NCBI GenBank assembly: GCA_052318935.1
Contig: JBQRKO010000010.1
DNA length: 64,000 bases
Strand: one strand, 5' to 3'
Origin: Niallia sp052318935
Lineage (GTDB): Bacteria; Bacillota; Bacilli; Bacillales; Cytobacillaceae
Part shown: one piece after another, positions 43,781 through 52,903 of the stretch
Layout of the letters: every line of letters starts with the position of its first letter
How positions within the stretch are numbered: position 1 is the first letter of the stretch
Made by a program: the position numbers and the translations under genes
Notes under the pieces: generated by a model
What the model saw: only the letters and a program-made list of their open reading frames with translations
Told to the model about the DNA's origin: nothing
Databases searched by the model: none

Positions 43781-43831
43781 GTCACCAGGAAATTATAAAC
43801 GAAATGGGATTGTGGATAACTTGGCGGTTGT

Positions 43832-43955
43832 GTCCGCATCCAGCTCCAGCGCCTAGCTCTTGTGAAAAATAACCCCATGCCTCTAAAAGTAAAAAGCACT
43901 TTTTGAGTCATGTGAACATTTTTCTTCAGAGCTGTTCAAGGCGCTTGCGCTTTTG
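43832..43955. repeat. Interspersed repeat family 2, copy 3
   Basis: From CCAGCTCCAGCGCCTAGCTC to AAGGCGCTTGCGCTTTTG, over 100 bp nearly identical to the copy before corA. The same internal hairpin CTCTAAAAGT/ACTTTTTGAG is present. Confidence 0.85.
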
Positions 43956-43963
43956 TTCCGAAA

Positions 43964-44173
43964 GGCTGTTTTCTATAAGTTTGTTGTTTTGAATAAAATA
44001 ATAAACACGGATGAAGCACTGAGCAGCCTGAATACACGTAGACTTCTGCTTAGAAAAGCGAGAAAGACGAGAACCCACAGGAGCATAGCGACGAGGAGGC
44101 TCGGCACTCGTCCGCGGAAAGCGAAGTGTATTCAGGCTGCGGGTTAAATAACAACAATCTATACGAAAACAGC
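43964..44173 (+). repeat. MITE-like element family 1, copy D
   Basis: 210 bp. Ends GGCTGTTTTCTATAAGTTTG and the inverted CTATACGAAAACAGC; inner dyad CCTGAATACACGTAGAC...GTGTATTCAGGCTGC. Its inside is closest to copy A. The target duplication is only faintly visible. Confidence 0.82.
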
Positions 44174-44270
44174 TTAAGAAAAGAAAAAATGAATATAGGT
44201 TTTTGTTGGATATTGTCGATTTAATAAGATGTTGTATTAAAATGATTAATTGATGATAAGATAGACTCCA

Positions 44271-44300
44271 TTAGGAAAGAAAACGTTTTTTTGTTATAAT
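44271..44300 (+). promoter_or_regulatory. Probable hflX promoter
   Basis: TATAAT (44295-44300) with the upstream TG of an extended -10 (TGTTATAAT) and a TTAGGA hexamer 18 bases before it. The start codon of hflX follows 37 bases later. Confidence 0.6.
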
Positions 44301-44336
44301 AAACTGCAAGAGTAATATGGAAAGAAGGTTTGTTTA

Positions 44337-45575
44337 TTGAAACAAGCGAAAGAAAAAGTAATACTCGTGGGCTGTCAAACAATTGAAGATACAACAAGAT
44401 ATGAGTATTCAATGGAAGAGCTTGCAAGTTTAACTGAAACAGCAAATGGAGAAGTAGTTGCATCCCTTATTCAAAACCGTGACCGTATCCACCCGTCTAC
44501 TTATATTGGGAAAGGGAAAGTGGAAGAATTAGAAGCACTTGCAGAAGAATTAGAAGCAGATATTATTATTTTTAATGATGAGTTATCTCCTAGTCAAATT
44601 CGTAATCTATCGAAAAATATAGAAGCGAGAATTATTGATCGCACCCAGCTAATTTTAGATATTTTTGCTGGCAGAGCCCGTTCAAAAGAAGGGAAGCTGC
44701 AAGTAGAATTAGCGCAGCTTCAATATTTATTGCCTAGATTAGGCGGCCAAGGTCTTGCGCTTTCAAGATTGGGAGCAGGAATTGGAACGAGGGGACCAGG
44801 TGAAACGAAACTAGAATCAGATCGAAGACATATACGTCGAAGAATTGATGATATTAAATCACAGCTGAAAGTAATCGTTCAGCACCGTGATCGTTATAGG
44901 GAAAGAAGAAAAAAAAATAAAGCATTTCAAATTGCCCTTGTCGGATATACAAATGCAGGGAAATCGACTTTGTTTAACCGGCTGGCAGAAGCAGATTCTT
45001 ATGAGGAAGATATTTTATTTGCAACCCTCGACCCAATGACAAGAAAAGTTATTTTACCAAGTGGATTTACTGCATTAATAACGGATACGGTTGGTTTTAT
45101 TCAAGATTTGCCGACCACATTAGTAGCTGCGTTTCGATCGACATTAGAAGAAGTGAAAGAGGCGGATCTATTGCTGCATGTCGTGGATATGTCGAATGAA
45201 GAATATTATCAACACGAAGAAACGGTGCACAAACTGTTAGATGATTTAGACATGCCTCCCGTTTCTCAATTAACCGTTTATAATAAACGAGATTTAATGC
45301 ATAAAGAATTTGTGCCGACCAGTAAAACAGAAAGTATTGTGATTACTGCATTAGATAAAGAAGACCGGAATAAATTGAAACAAAAAATCGAAAAGCTGAT
45401 GATCGAGAAGATGGATTATTATGAAGTCGACGTTCCTGCAAGTAATGGGAAACTACTATCTCAATTAAAAAACGAAACCATTTTACGCAGTTTACTGTTT
45501 GATGAAGATAAACAGCACTATATTTGTAAGGGGTATGTGTTAAAAGAACATGCCCTTCAAACAAAATTGGTGTAA
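44337..45575 (+). CDS. hflX: Ribosome-splitting GTPase HflX
   Basis: GTPase that binds and dissociates stalled 70S ribosomes. 412 residues. The N-terminal HflX domain (NRDRIHPSTYIGKGKVEEL) is followed by a Gly-rich linker GAGIGTRGPGETKLE. G1 GYTNAGKST is at 203-211, G3 DTVGF near 248 and G4 NKRD near 320. The TTG start follows GAAGG. It corresponds to B. subtilis ynbA and is followed at once by ynbB. Confidence 0.94.
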   Translation: MKQAKEKVILVGCQTIEDTTRYEYSMEELASLTETANGEVVASLIQNRDRIHPSTYIGKGKVEELEALAEELEADIIIFNDELSPSQIRNLSKNIEARIIDRTQLILDIFAGRARSKEGKLQVELAQLQYLLPRLGGQGLALSRLGAGIGTRGPGETKLESDRRHIRRRIDDIKSQLKVIVQHRDRYRERRKKNKAFQIALVGYTNAGKSTLFNRLAEADSYEEDILFATLDPMTRKVILPSGFTALITDTVGFIQDLPTTLVAAFRSTLEEVKEADLLLHVVDMSNEEYYQHEETVHKLLDDLDMPPVSQLTVYNKRDLMHKEFVPTSKTESIVITALDKEDRNKLKQKIEKLMIEKMDYYEVDVPASNGKLLSQLKNETILRSLLFDEDKQHYICKGYVLKEHALQTKLV

Positions 45576-45602
45576 TATAACAGAATTTGAATGGAGAAAC
45601 AG

Positions 45603-46874
45603 ATGTACGAACATTTATCATTTGGGCAGAAGCTTCAATCGCTAGTAAAAGAAGTGGAACAGCAAATAAGCCCTGTTCATAAACAAATAGAAGATGCGAT
45701 AGATGTAAATCAATATCGTGTATTAGCTAGTTTTCAACAGAATAAAGTAAGCGAGTCTCATTTTATTCCTTCAACAGGTTATGGATATGACGATTTAGGA
45801 AGAGATACGTTAGAAAAAATATATGCAGATGTTTTTGGAGGAGAATCAGGCTTGGTCCGCCCGCAAATTATTTCTGGCACTCATGCTATCAGTATAGCAC
45901 TATTTGGCATATTGCGACCTGGTGATGAATTATTATATATAACTGGGAAACCTTATGATACATTAGAAGAAATAGTCGGTATTCGCGGGGACGGAGTTGG
46001 CTCATTAAAAGAATTTCAAATCGGTTATAAAAGTATAGATTTACTTCCAAGTGGAAAAGTAGATTTTGAGGCAATTGCAGCAAATATCAAACCAAACACA
46101 AAAATGATTGGCATACAACGATCGAAAGGATATGCAACGAGGCCATCTTTTACCATTTCAGAAATTAAAGAAATGATTCGCTTTGTAAAAGAGTTAAAAG
46201 AGGATGTCGTTGTGTTTGTAGACAATTGTTATGGGGAGTTTGTTGAGCAGCAAGAGCCGTGTCATGTTGGAGCAGATTTAATGGCAGGCTCCTTAATTAA
46301 AAATCCGGGTGGAGGGATCGCAAAAACGGGCGGTTACATCGTCGGAAAAAAAGAGTTTGTAAAAGCATGCTCTTATCGAATGACATCACCAGGGATTGGA
46401 GCAGAAGCAGGAGCATCCCTTAATAGCCTTCAAGAAATGTATCAAGGTTTTTTCCTTGCTCCGCATATTGTAGGGCAAAGTTTAAAAGGTGCTGTTTTTA
46501 CTGCAGCCATACTGGAAAAACTAGGTATGAATTCCACGCCAAAATGGAATGTACCACGAACAGATTTAATACAGTCTGTTCAATTTGATGATAAAGATAA
46601 AATGGTAGCATTTTGTCAGGCCATACAATTTGCTTCCCCAGTAAATTCCCATGTTACGGCTTATCCAAACTATATGCCAGGGTATGAAGATGATGTTATT
46701 ATGGCCGCAGGAACCTTTATACAAGGAGCAAGTATAGAATTAACGGCAGACGGTCCAATCCGCCCTCCATATGTTGCATATGTTCAAGGCGGGCTAACGT
46801 ATTCCCATGTAAAAATTGCCGTATGCATGGCCATCAATCGGTTATTAGAACAAAAATTGATTAAAATAGATTAA
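45603..46874 (+). CDS. ynbB: YnbB, methionine gamma-lyase-like PLP protein
   Basis: 423 residues. PLP-fold protein of the aluminium-resistance/Cys-Met-metabolism group: IPSTGYGYDDLGRDTLEKIYA, GEFVEQQEPCHVGADLMAGSLIKNPGGGIAKTGGYIVG with the PLP lysine in SLIKNPGG. I start at the second ATG because GGAGA lies seven bases before it; the first ATG has no site. hflX-ynbB-glnR order is conserved in bacilli. The natural substrate is not established. Confidence 0.85.
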   Translation: MYEHLSFGQKLQSLVKEVEQQISPVHKQIEDAIDVNQYRVLASFQQNKVSESHFIPSTGYGYDDLGRDTLEKIYADVFGGESGLVRPQIISGTHAISIALFGILRPGDELLYITGKPYDTLEEIVGIRGDGVGSLKEFQIGYKSIDLLPSGKVDFEAIAANIKPNTKMIGIQRSKGYATRPSFTISEIKEMIRFVKELKEDVVVFVDNCYGEFVEQQEPCHVGADLMAGSLIKNPGGGIAKTGGYIVGKKEFVKACSYRMTSPGIGAEAGASLNSLQEMYQGFFLAPHIVGQSLKGAVFTAAILEKLGMNSTPKWNVPRTDLIQSVQFDDKDKMVAFCQAIQFASPVNSHVTAYPNYMPGYEDDVIMAAGTFIQGASIELTADGPIRPPYVAYVQGGLTYSHVKIAVCMAINRLLEQKLIKID

Positions 46875-46910
46875 AAATTTTTATTCGAATTCGCGTTGTT
46901 AACAAACAAA

Positions 46911-46960
46911 AGTTAGAAAGTATCACATAGGTTGACAACAATTCTTACCAAAACTATAAT
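46911..46960 (+). promoter_or_regulatory. glnRA promoter with two GlnR boxes
   Basis: TTGACA (46932-46937), a 17-base spacer and TATAAT (46955-46960) form a consensus sigma-A promoter. AGTTA-N7-TCACA (46911-46927) and TGACA-N7-TTACC (46933-46949, overlapping the -35) both match the GlnR/TnrA site TGTNA-N7-TNACA with one or two changes. The same two-operator plan regulates glnRA in B. subtilis. Confidence 0.82.
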
Positions 46961-46998
46961 GAAATTGGGTAAATTTATATAAAAGGAGCCGAAAAACT

Positions 46999-47418
46999 AT
47001 GTCTGGTAGTCAAATTCGTCGGTCGATGCCTCTATTCCCAATAAGTATTGTTATGCAGTTAACGGAGCTGTCCGCTCGACAAATTCGCTACTATGAAGAG
47101 CATGAATTAGTGGCTCCAGCAAGAACGGATGGCAATAGACGACTTTTCTCATTAACTGATATTGATACATTATTGGAAATTAAAGATTTAATCGATCAAG
47201 GAGTAAACCTTGCTGGCATTAAACAAATTTTCTCTGTTAAGGAAAAACAAGAATTAACAGAAGATGTAAAAAAAGAAGCAGAAAAGGCACGTCGAGAATT
47301 ATCTGATGAAGATTTACGTAAACTTTTACGTAAAGAGTTATTAAATGCTGGACGCTTTAACAATTCTACTCGAACATCCATGCGACAAGGAGATATGACA
47401 AGATTTTTTCCGAGATAA
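46999..47418 (+). CDS. glnR: GlnR, nitrogen repressor
   Basis: MerR-type repressor of nitrogen genes, 139 residues. Winged helix at about 12-80 (MQLTELSARQIRYYEEHELVAPARTDGNRRLFS). The C-terminal tail that senses feedback-inhibited glutamine synthetase ends FNNSTRTSMRQGDMTRFFPR. It is co-transcribed with glnA, 33 bases downstream. Confidence 0.95.
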   Translation: MSGSQIRRSMPLFPISIVMQLTELSARQIRYYEEHELVAPARTDGNRRLFSLTDIDTLLEIKDLIDQGVNLAGIKQIFSVKEKQELTEDVKKEAEKARRELSDEDLRKLLRKELLNAGRFNNSTRTSMRQGDMTRFFPR

Positions 47419-47451
47419 CTTAGAACTGACTGTATTTTAGGAGGAGAAAAC

Positions 47452-48789
47452 ATGGCTAAAAATTATACAAAAGAAGATATTAAACAATTTGCAAAAGAAA
47501 GCGATGTAAAATTTATTCGTCTTCAATTTACAGATATTTTAGGAACCATTAAAAACGTGGAAATTCCAATCAGCCAGCTTGATAAAGCATTAGAAAATAA
47601 GATGATGTTTGACGGATCATCCATTGAAGGATTTGTTCGTATTGAAGAATCAGATATGTATTTATATCCTGATTTAGATACATGGGTTGTTTTCCCTTGG
47701 ACAGCGGAAAAAGGGAAAGTGGCTCGCCTTATTTGTGACATTTATAATCCTGATGGCACTCCATTTGAAGGAGATCCACGCAATAATTTAAGAAGAATTC
47801 TTAAAGAAATGGAAGCGCTTGGATTTACAAACTTCAATTTAGGACCTGAACCAGAATTCTTTTTATTTAAATTAGATGAAAAAGGGGCTCCAACACTTGA
47901 GTTAAATGATAACGGTGGATATTTTGACTTGGCACCTACTGATTTAGGTGAAAACTGCCGCCGTGATATCGTACTAGAACTAGAGGAAATGGGCTTTGAA
48001 ATCGAAGCATCCCACCATGAAGTGGCTCCTGGCCAACATGAGATCGATTTTAAATATGAGGATGCTATTACAGCATGTGACCAGATTCAAACGTTTAAAT
48101 TGGTCGTAAAAACAATAGCCCGTAAACACGGTCTTCATGCAACCTTTATGCCGAAGCCGCTGTTTGGAGTGAACGGTTCTGGAATGCATTGTAATTTGTC
48201 ATTATTTAAAAATGGCGAAAATGCATTTTTTGATCCAACAAGTGAACTGGAATTAAGTGAAACGGCATTGCAGTTTATCGCAGGGATCATTAAACATGCA
48301 ACAGCATTTACAGCAGTAACGAACCCAACCGTTAACTCTTATAAACGATTAGTTCCAGGCTATGAAGCACCTTGTTATGTGGCATGGTCTGCACGCAACC
48401 GTTCTCCGCTTATACGTATTCCGGCATCACGTGGCTTAAGTACACGTGTGGAAGTTCGCAGCGTAGATCCAGCTGCAAATCCATATTTAGCGATGGCGGC
48501 ACTTTTAAAAGCAGGATTAGATGGAATCAAAAATGATTTATTCCCGCCAGCTCCAGTAGACCGCAATATCTACATCATGAGCAAAGAAGAGCGTATAGCA
48601 GAAGGTGTTGTCGATTTACCAGATACATTAGCAGTAGCATTAGACGAATTAAAACGAAATGAAGTCATGATCGATGCACTTGGTGAACACATTACTGCAC
48701 ATTTTATTGAAGCAAAAGAAATTGAGTGGGACATGTTCCGTACGCAAGTACACCCATGGGAGAGAGATCAGTACTTGGAAATGTACTAA
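47452..48789 (+). CDS. glnA: Glutamine synthetase, type I
   Basis: ATP-dependent glutamate to glutamine; also binds GlnR and TnrA as nitrogen signal in bacilli. 445 residues, class I-alpha length without the adenylylation loop tyrosine. Signatures: DGSSIEGFVRIEESDMYLYPD, GPEPEFFLF, HHEVAPGQHEIDF, KPLFGVNGSGMHCN, and NRSPLIRIPASRG. The start follows AGGAGGAG. The prophage begins right after this gene. Confidence 0.97.
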   Translation: MAKNYTKEDIKQFAKESDVKFIRLQFTDILGTIKNVEIPISQLDKALENKMMFDGSSIEGFVRIEESDMYLYPDLDTWVVFPWTAEKGKVARLICDIYNPDGTPFEGDPRNNLRRILKEMEALGFTNFNLGPEPEFFLFKLDEKGAPTLELNDNGGYFDLAPTDLGENCRRDIVLELEEMGFEIEASHHEVAPGQHEIDFKYEDAITACDQIQTFKLVVKTIARKHGLHATFMPKPLFGVNGSGMHCNLSLFKNGENAFFDPTSELELSETALQFIAGIIKHATAFTAVTNPTVNSYKRLVPGYEAPCYVAWSARNRSPLIRIPASRGLSTRVEVRSVDPAANPYLAMAALLKAGLDGIKNDLFPPAPVDRNIYIMSKEERIAEGVVDLPDTLAVALDELKRNEVMIDALGEHITAHFIEAKEIEWDMFRTQVHPWERDQYLEMY

Positions 48790-48908
48790 GAACGGAATAG
48801 GTTGATATAACTGGGTTTTTAAGGATTAATAATCATGGGTGCGTACATGTGTTATTGTAGAAGAATAGCACACGCCCAGTAAACGCCCATGAATTCTTTT
48901 TAACCCAG
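48790..48908. other. glnA/prophage junction with inverted repeat
   Basis: ACTGGGTT (48813-48820) and AACCCAGT (48901-48908), and inside them TCATGGGTGCGT and ACGCCCATGA, form a long imperfect hairpin that can end both glnA and the convergent integrase transcript. The attachment site should be here, but without the other prophage end its core cannot be named. Confidence 0.5.
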
Positions 48909-50044
48909 TATATTACCCATATGATTTTCGTATTTATCTAAAGTATCTTTTTCTATTTTCTTTGATATATGCGAATATAGATCGACAGTGACTTGGTAGT
49001 TTTTGTGGCCAAGTCTTTTTTGTACGTATTCGATACTAGCTCCGGATTCAATTAGCAAAACTGCATGGGTGTCTCTAAGAGCATGAATAGGTATTTGCTG
49101 AAGATTTGCTCTAAGTAAGATTCTTTCCATCGCATTAAATAAACTTGACTTAGGCATAAAATTCCCATCGTTCCTGCAAAGGACTAAATTAAGATCATGT
49201 AAATAATTTTCTTTTAATGCTAATTTATTTTGATTCTGATAGTTTCTGTGAAAAGATAAATCATTGATTAATCCTTTTCGGATAGTAATAATCCTGTTTG
49301 ATGTGAATGTCTTTGGATCACCAAAAAGATCGTCATCATCTTTAGCTTGAAAATCCAATGTCTTATTAATGTTTATTGTACCTTCTTTTAAATCAATGTC
49401 TTTCCAAGTTAGTGCAGCTGCTTCTCCTTTTCGCATACCTGTTTCCAAAAGTATCTTAAAGAATATCCAATAAATATAACCATATTGATATGCAGCTTGT
49501 AAGAACACTGGTATATTATCAGATTCCATGTACTCTAATTTCTTTTTCTGCTTTACTGGTTTAGGTATAGTGACTCCAACAGCAGGGTTAAATTCAATTT
49601 TTTTTAGCGTTACTGCCTTTTCCATTGCAGAGAAGAAGGTACCATGTATAATCTCTATAGTTCTACGACTATAATCTTTTTGGGCAAGTGACTTTAGAAA
49701 CTTTTGATACATAATTGGTTTGAGTTCAATTAAATTAATTTCTTTGAAATAAGGTATTAAATGATTTTCAATACTGCGCTTATGAATGTTAAATGTATTC
49801 TTTCTTACATTCGGTTTCTTATATTCCATTAGCCATTCAATTAAAAGTCTTTGAGAAGAAGTTTATTATCAACTTCTAGACCACTCATTAGCTTCTTTTC
49901 ATGCTCCTGTGCAGCAAATCTTGCTTCAGGTTTAGTTACGAATCCTCGTTTTGACTTTTCCTTTTGTTTTTTGGTAATTGGATCTTGGAAGGTAATTCGA
50001 TATTCCCATTTCCCATCATTCCTTTTTCGATAACTAATAGCCAT
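48900..50044 (-). pseudogene. Prophage tyrosine integrase, frameshifted
   Basis: The N-terminal arm-binding domain (ISYRKRNDGKWEYRITFQDP, 50044 to 49841) stops early at KDF. A second frame from 49829 holds the core-binding and catalytic domains: Arg in LLETGMRKGEAAALTW, HALRDTHAVLLIESG, LGHKNYQVT and the nucleophile Tyr in DLYSHIS. One missing T in the run at about 49845 (TTTT for TTTTT) separates them; restoring it gives KDFLIEWLMEYKKPN in one frame. Without suppression the prophage cannot integrate or excise normally. Confidence 0.88.
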
Positions 50045-50124
50045 ATAAATATTCCTTTCTTTAAAATTTTCCGACTTCTAAAAATGAATCACCTCCTTTA
50101 AGGAACGCATGTTCTGTTTTATGT

Positions 50125-50556
50125 TTAAAAAAATTTAGAGGTATAATGAGTGATTAATAGTTTCTCAGGTATACCATATTCAACAATTGCTTCGTGAAAA
50201 GATATCTCATCTGAAAAATCTTCATCGGAGAATAAAAGGTTTATAGCAAACATATTTGCTTCCATTTCAATTTTATCTGTTGAAAATAATGTGTGTTTCT
50301 TTAAAAAAGGAGTATTTGCATCTGGGTGTAGAACAGCATGTCCAAGTTCGTGAGCACCAGTGAATTTCTTTTGGTATTCATTAGCATTCTCGTTGATGTG
50401 CAAAACCTTAATTCTAAAGTGCCTGCTATAATACCCTAATGTATTCCCTAAGTTTTCAAATAAAACTTCAATGCCCAGTATTTCTGCAAGCTTAAAAGGG
50501 CAATTAGTTTTATGTGTTTTTTTCAATTTCTGAACCTTAGCAATAATCGACTCCAT
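50125..50556 (-). CDS. ImmA/IrrE-type metallopeptidase
   Basis: 143 residues. Zinc motif HELGHAVLH near 69-77 (GAHELGHAVLH) and a downstream Glu in KIEMEANMFAINLL. ImmA proteases cleave the phage or ICE repressor after DNA damage. It lies ten bases downstream of the repressor gene, as in ICEBs1 and related phages, so the CI neighbour is the likely substrate. Confidence 0.9.
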   Translation of the reverse strand: MESIIAKVQKLKKTHKTNCPFKLAEILGIEVLFENLGNTLGYYSRHFRIKVLHINENANEYQKKFTGAHELGHAVLHPDANTPFLKKHTLFSTDKIEMEANMFAINLLFSDEDFSDEISFHEAIVEYGIPEKLLITHYTSKFF

Positions 50557-50565
50557 AGTAAACTC

Positions 50566-51003
50566 CTAATTACGATATTTGTTAGGTGTGAATTTTTGTT
50601 TAGCGATTCTTTTTGCAATTCTTAAAGAATTTTCTAATGATGAAAGTAATAATTCCCTATCTTCCTCATCCATATCTTCGATTGTTTCTCCATTGAAGTG
50701 AGCATATCCATTTTTTCCTTCTAATCCATCAATCATTTTTTGAAGTTCTTTTTGAATATCTTTCTCATCTTTTTCTGTTAATTCTGGATTAAAATCTTCA
50801 ATCTTATTTTTATCTTCAACAATATCGCTCACATTAATATTTAGTGCAACTGCGATTGCCTTTAATGTATCTAGACTTGGGTTGTATCTATTTCTTTCCA
50901 AATCAGCTAGGTAAGAACGTGACATATTTGCTTTTTCAGCTAATTGCTGCTGTGTTAATTTTGCTTTTTTTCTATGCAATTTTATATTTTCACCAACAGT
51001 CAT
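50566..51003 (-). CDS. CI-like phage repressor (XRE family)
   Basis: 145 residues from the ATG after GGAGGG (the longer frame reads back through the operators). The helix-turn-helix is at about 5-60: IKLHRKKAKLTQQQLAEKANMSRSYLADLERNRYNPSLDTLKAIAVALN. A charged linker and helical C-terminal region follow; there is no LexA-type autoprotease, in keeping with an ImmA partner. Divergent from the cro-like gene, with operator repeats between. Confidence 0.9.
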   Translation of the reverse strand: MTVGENIKLHRKKAKLTQQQLAEKANMSRSYLADLERNRYNPSLDTLKAIAVALNINVSDIVEDKNKIEDFNPELTEKDEKDIQKELQKMIDGLEGKNGYAHFNGETIEDMDEEDRELLLSSLENSLRIAKRIAKQKFTPNKYRN

Positions 51004-51023
51004 CTTTTTTACCCTCCGTATTT

Positions 51024-51208
51024 GTCGGTAATTCCGACTTGATATTTCTATTATATATAGAAAATGTCGGCAATACAATGTTTAAAATGACGGAAATACG
51101 AGTAATTTTAAGAAAAATGACGTGCATACCAGTGTTTTTCTTCTATTTGCTCAAATATGCTTAATTTTAAAGTTTTTTGGACTTTTACACATTGTCGTGA
51201 ATACAATG
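51024..51208. promoter_or_regulatory. CI/Cro operator region, five repeats
   Basis: A 15-base motif of type GWCGKNAATACNAGT recurs at 51024-51038 (GTCGGTAATTCCGAC, perfect palindrome), 51066-51080, 51089-51103, 51119-51133 and 51194-51208. A sixth copy lies inside the cro end at 51453-51467 (GACGGAAATACAAGT). Such repeats between cI and cro are the expected operators. Divergent promoters must lie among them. Confidence 0.8.
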
Positions 51209-51252
51209 CAATTCAGTTATACAAATTAAGAGTAACAACTGGAGGTGATAAC

Positions 51253-51477
51253 ATGTTAGACAAAAAAAAGTTAGGTGCTCTTATTAAAGCAAAGCGTAAA
51301 GAGAAAAAACTTACTCAAATCATTATTTCAGAAGAAACAGGCCTATCTAGAAACTACATCTCAGATATTGAGAATGGAAGATATATGCCAAGTACAGAAT
51401 CACTATACAAAATAGCTTCATGTATTGACATGGATTTAAATGTGTTAAAAATGACGGAAATACAAGTTGTGGAGTGA
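51253..51477 (+). CDS. Cro-like XRE regulator
   Basis: 74 residues from the ATG after GGAGGTG; upstream extensions of the frame have no ribosome site. A single helix-turn-helix fills it: LGALIKAKRKEKKLTQIIISEETGLSRNYISDIENGRYMPS. First gene of the plus-strand early region. Its last codons contain an extra operator copy. Confidence 0.88.
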   Translation: MLDKKKLGALIKAKRKEKKLTQIIISEETGLSRNYISDIENGRYMPSTESLYKIASCIDMDLNVLKMTEIQVVE

Positions 51478-51728
51478 TTGAATTGATCAGTATCAACATT
51501 GATGAAAAATTTGTTGAACAGCAATTTCTCCAAGAGTTAAATAAAAGACTTCAAGAAATAGAAAATCGCTGTACTTTTTGGGACATGAAGGAGCTCATAA
51601 AACAAACCAACATGAGCGAGAACAGCATCAAAGATAAGTTTTTTTATGATAAAAGGTTTCCTAAACACAGAGTAGGAGGGAAGTGGTACTTTCCAGCAAG
51701 AGAAGCAGAACAATTTCTAATTATGTGA
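51474..51728 (+). CDS. Phage helix-turn-helix protein, excisionase-like
   Basis: 84 residues. A coiled-coil start (EKFVEQQFLQELNKRLQEIENR) is followed by a winged-helix-like part: FWDMKELIKQTNMSENSIKDKFFYDKRFPKHRVGGKWYFPAREAEQFL. The pattern 'RVGGKWYFP' is typical of excisionase/AlpA-type domains. The frame overlaps the cro stop by four bases; a TTG at 51483 has better ribosome-site spacing. Confidence 0.7.
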   Translation: MIELISINIDEKFVEQQFLQELNKRLQEIENRCTFWDMKELIKQTNMSENSIKDKFFYDKRFPKHRVGGKWYFPAREAEQFLIM

Positions 51729-51764
51729 ATTAAGGAACAACCGACTCAATAGGTGGTGATATTC

Positions 51765-51902
51765 ATGCTCTTGGAGAAAGCTGAAATGTTTATTGAATTT
51801 TCAGTGCTTATGTACTCAAAAAACAGAATTAATATAGCAATTTGGGCAACTAAACAAAGTGAAATTTGCTTAGATAACCATTTAAAAGAAATCAAAAATT
51901 AG
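51765..51902 (+). CDS. Small phage protein, 45 residues
   Basis: MLLEKAEMFIEFSVLMYSKN... after AGGTGGTGAT. One helical, partly hydrophobic stretch; no known motif. The ribosome site and position in a packed phage gene row support it. Confidence 0.5.
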   Translation: MLLEKAEMFIEFSVLMYSKNRINIAIWATKQSEICLDNHLKEIKN

Positions 51903-52023
51903 CAATTACTTTTTTTCAAACTTACTAATCAAAGAGCTGTTAACCGAGCCAATGACGGTTAGTGATAGAACTGATAGCTGAAAAGACGGTAGCAACGTCA
52001 ATAAGTGTGGAAGGGTGAAATAT

Positions 52024-52119
52024 ATGAAAATCAAACCATCTGAATGGTTTCAATTAGAGCCGGCTGATCGATATATAAAGATTGTTAAATCATCTAAATA
52101 TGCGAAAGGTGTGAAGTAA
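52024..52119 (+). CDS. Small phage protein, 31 residues
   Basis: MKIKPSEWFQLEPADRYIKI... behind GAAGGGTG. Its stop is directly followed by the next ATG. Basic, no known motif. Confidence 0.5.
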   Translation: MKIKPSEWFQLEPADRYIKIVKSSKYAKGVK

Positions 52120-52506
52120 ATGAATAACTATTTAGCAACTGATTTATCAGCATTAGAAGCAGTTGGAAATGGTGTTGTGTTGGAAAAAGTAAATGAAAGG
52201 GTGAAAGTAATGAACGCAGCACAAATGAGAATCAAATCAAAAGAAAATAGTCATAAAATCGCTGTATCAATGAAAGAGCAATTCATTATTCAAGCAAACA
52301 AAAAGATTGAAGAGAGAGCAAGCGAAGGTTATTTAAATGCTCTAATTCAAGTGGTTAATAATCCAACTTGGAATGAGTATTTTCTTACGGAAGTTGTAAG
52401 CATGCACTATACGAAATTAGGTTTCAAAGTAGAGGTTACACCATTTTTACTTTCATTAAACTTCAGAATATCGTGGGCGGAAGGTGATGAAACTTATGAA
52501 TCTTGA
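52120..52506 (+). CDS. Phage protein of unknown function
   Basis: 128 residues. Mostly helical N-terminal half (ERVKVMNAAQMRIKSKENSH, KEQFIIQANKKIEERASEGY), then a short alpha/beta part (YTKLGFKVEVTPFLLSLNFRISW). No family recognised. Directly follows the 31-residue gene and overlaps the YqaI-like gene. Confidence 0.65.
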   Translation: MNNYLATDLSALEAVGNGVVLEKVNERVKVMNAAQMRIKSKENSHKIAVSMKEQFIIQANKKIEERASEGYLNALIQVVNNPTWNEYFLTEVVSMHYTKLGFKVEVTPFLLSLNFRISWAEGDETYES

Positions 52507-52717
52507 ACATCCGATGATCACTCGTATTAACGATACCGGCTATCCGTCAAAAGATATTGAACCAGTTGAAAAAGCAAGTGCTGGTACAGATTATTTCGGA
52601 AATGAAATCTTTGTTGGTGATGAAGTAGTGGTCCATAACGGAGAAACAATTTTAGTTGATAGTTTGGAAGATTACTTGATTGAAGTTTTGGAATTTGAAT
52701 TTAAGAAAGCTGAATAG
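52496..52717 (+). CDS. YqaI-like phage protein
   Basis: 73 residues from the ATG with a usable ribosome site (GGAAGG); an earlier ATG is too close to it. The core DYFGNEIFVGDEVVVHNGETILVDSLEDYLIEVLEFEFKKAE follows YqaI from the B. subtilis SKIN element. Function is unknown. Confidence 0.7.
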   Translation: MNLEHPMITRINDTGYPSKDIEPVEKASAGTDYFGNEIFVGDEVVVHNGETILVDSLEDYLIEVLEFEFKKAE

Positions 52718-52728
52718 GAGGACAAGCT

Positions 52729-52884
52729 ATGAAACAAGGTAAAAAACCAACTCGTCGTCAAAAAATGGTCATCGAATCAGCTGGATTAAACGTAGAAAAT
52801 TGGCTTGTGTTTAAAAATGATGGTGATTATATCTCTTTAGTTCACAGGGGGACTGGCGATACTAGAAAGATTACAAAAAATTGA
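52729..52884 (+). CDS. Small phage protein, DUF6906-like
   Basis: 51 residues behind AGGAGG. MKQGKKPTRRQKMVIESAGL, NVENWLVFKNDGDYISLVHR and a basic end. This pattern (KPTRRQK...L...NWLV.K......LVHR.TG) is frequent in Bacillus phage early regions. Confidence 0.7.
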   Translation: MKQGKKPTRRQKMVIESAGLNVENWLVFKNDGDYISLVHRGTGDTRKITKN

Positions 52885-52903
52885 AAAAGACCCACTTGGC
52901 AGA

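Noticed and set aside
51024..51208. Possible CRISPR-like array
   Set aside because: The repeats are only 15 bases, irregularly spaced, and lie between cI and cro; operators explain them.
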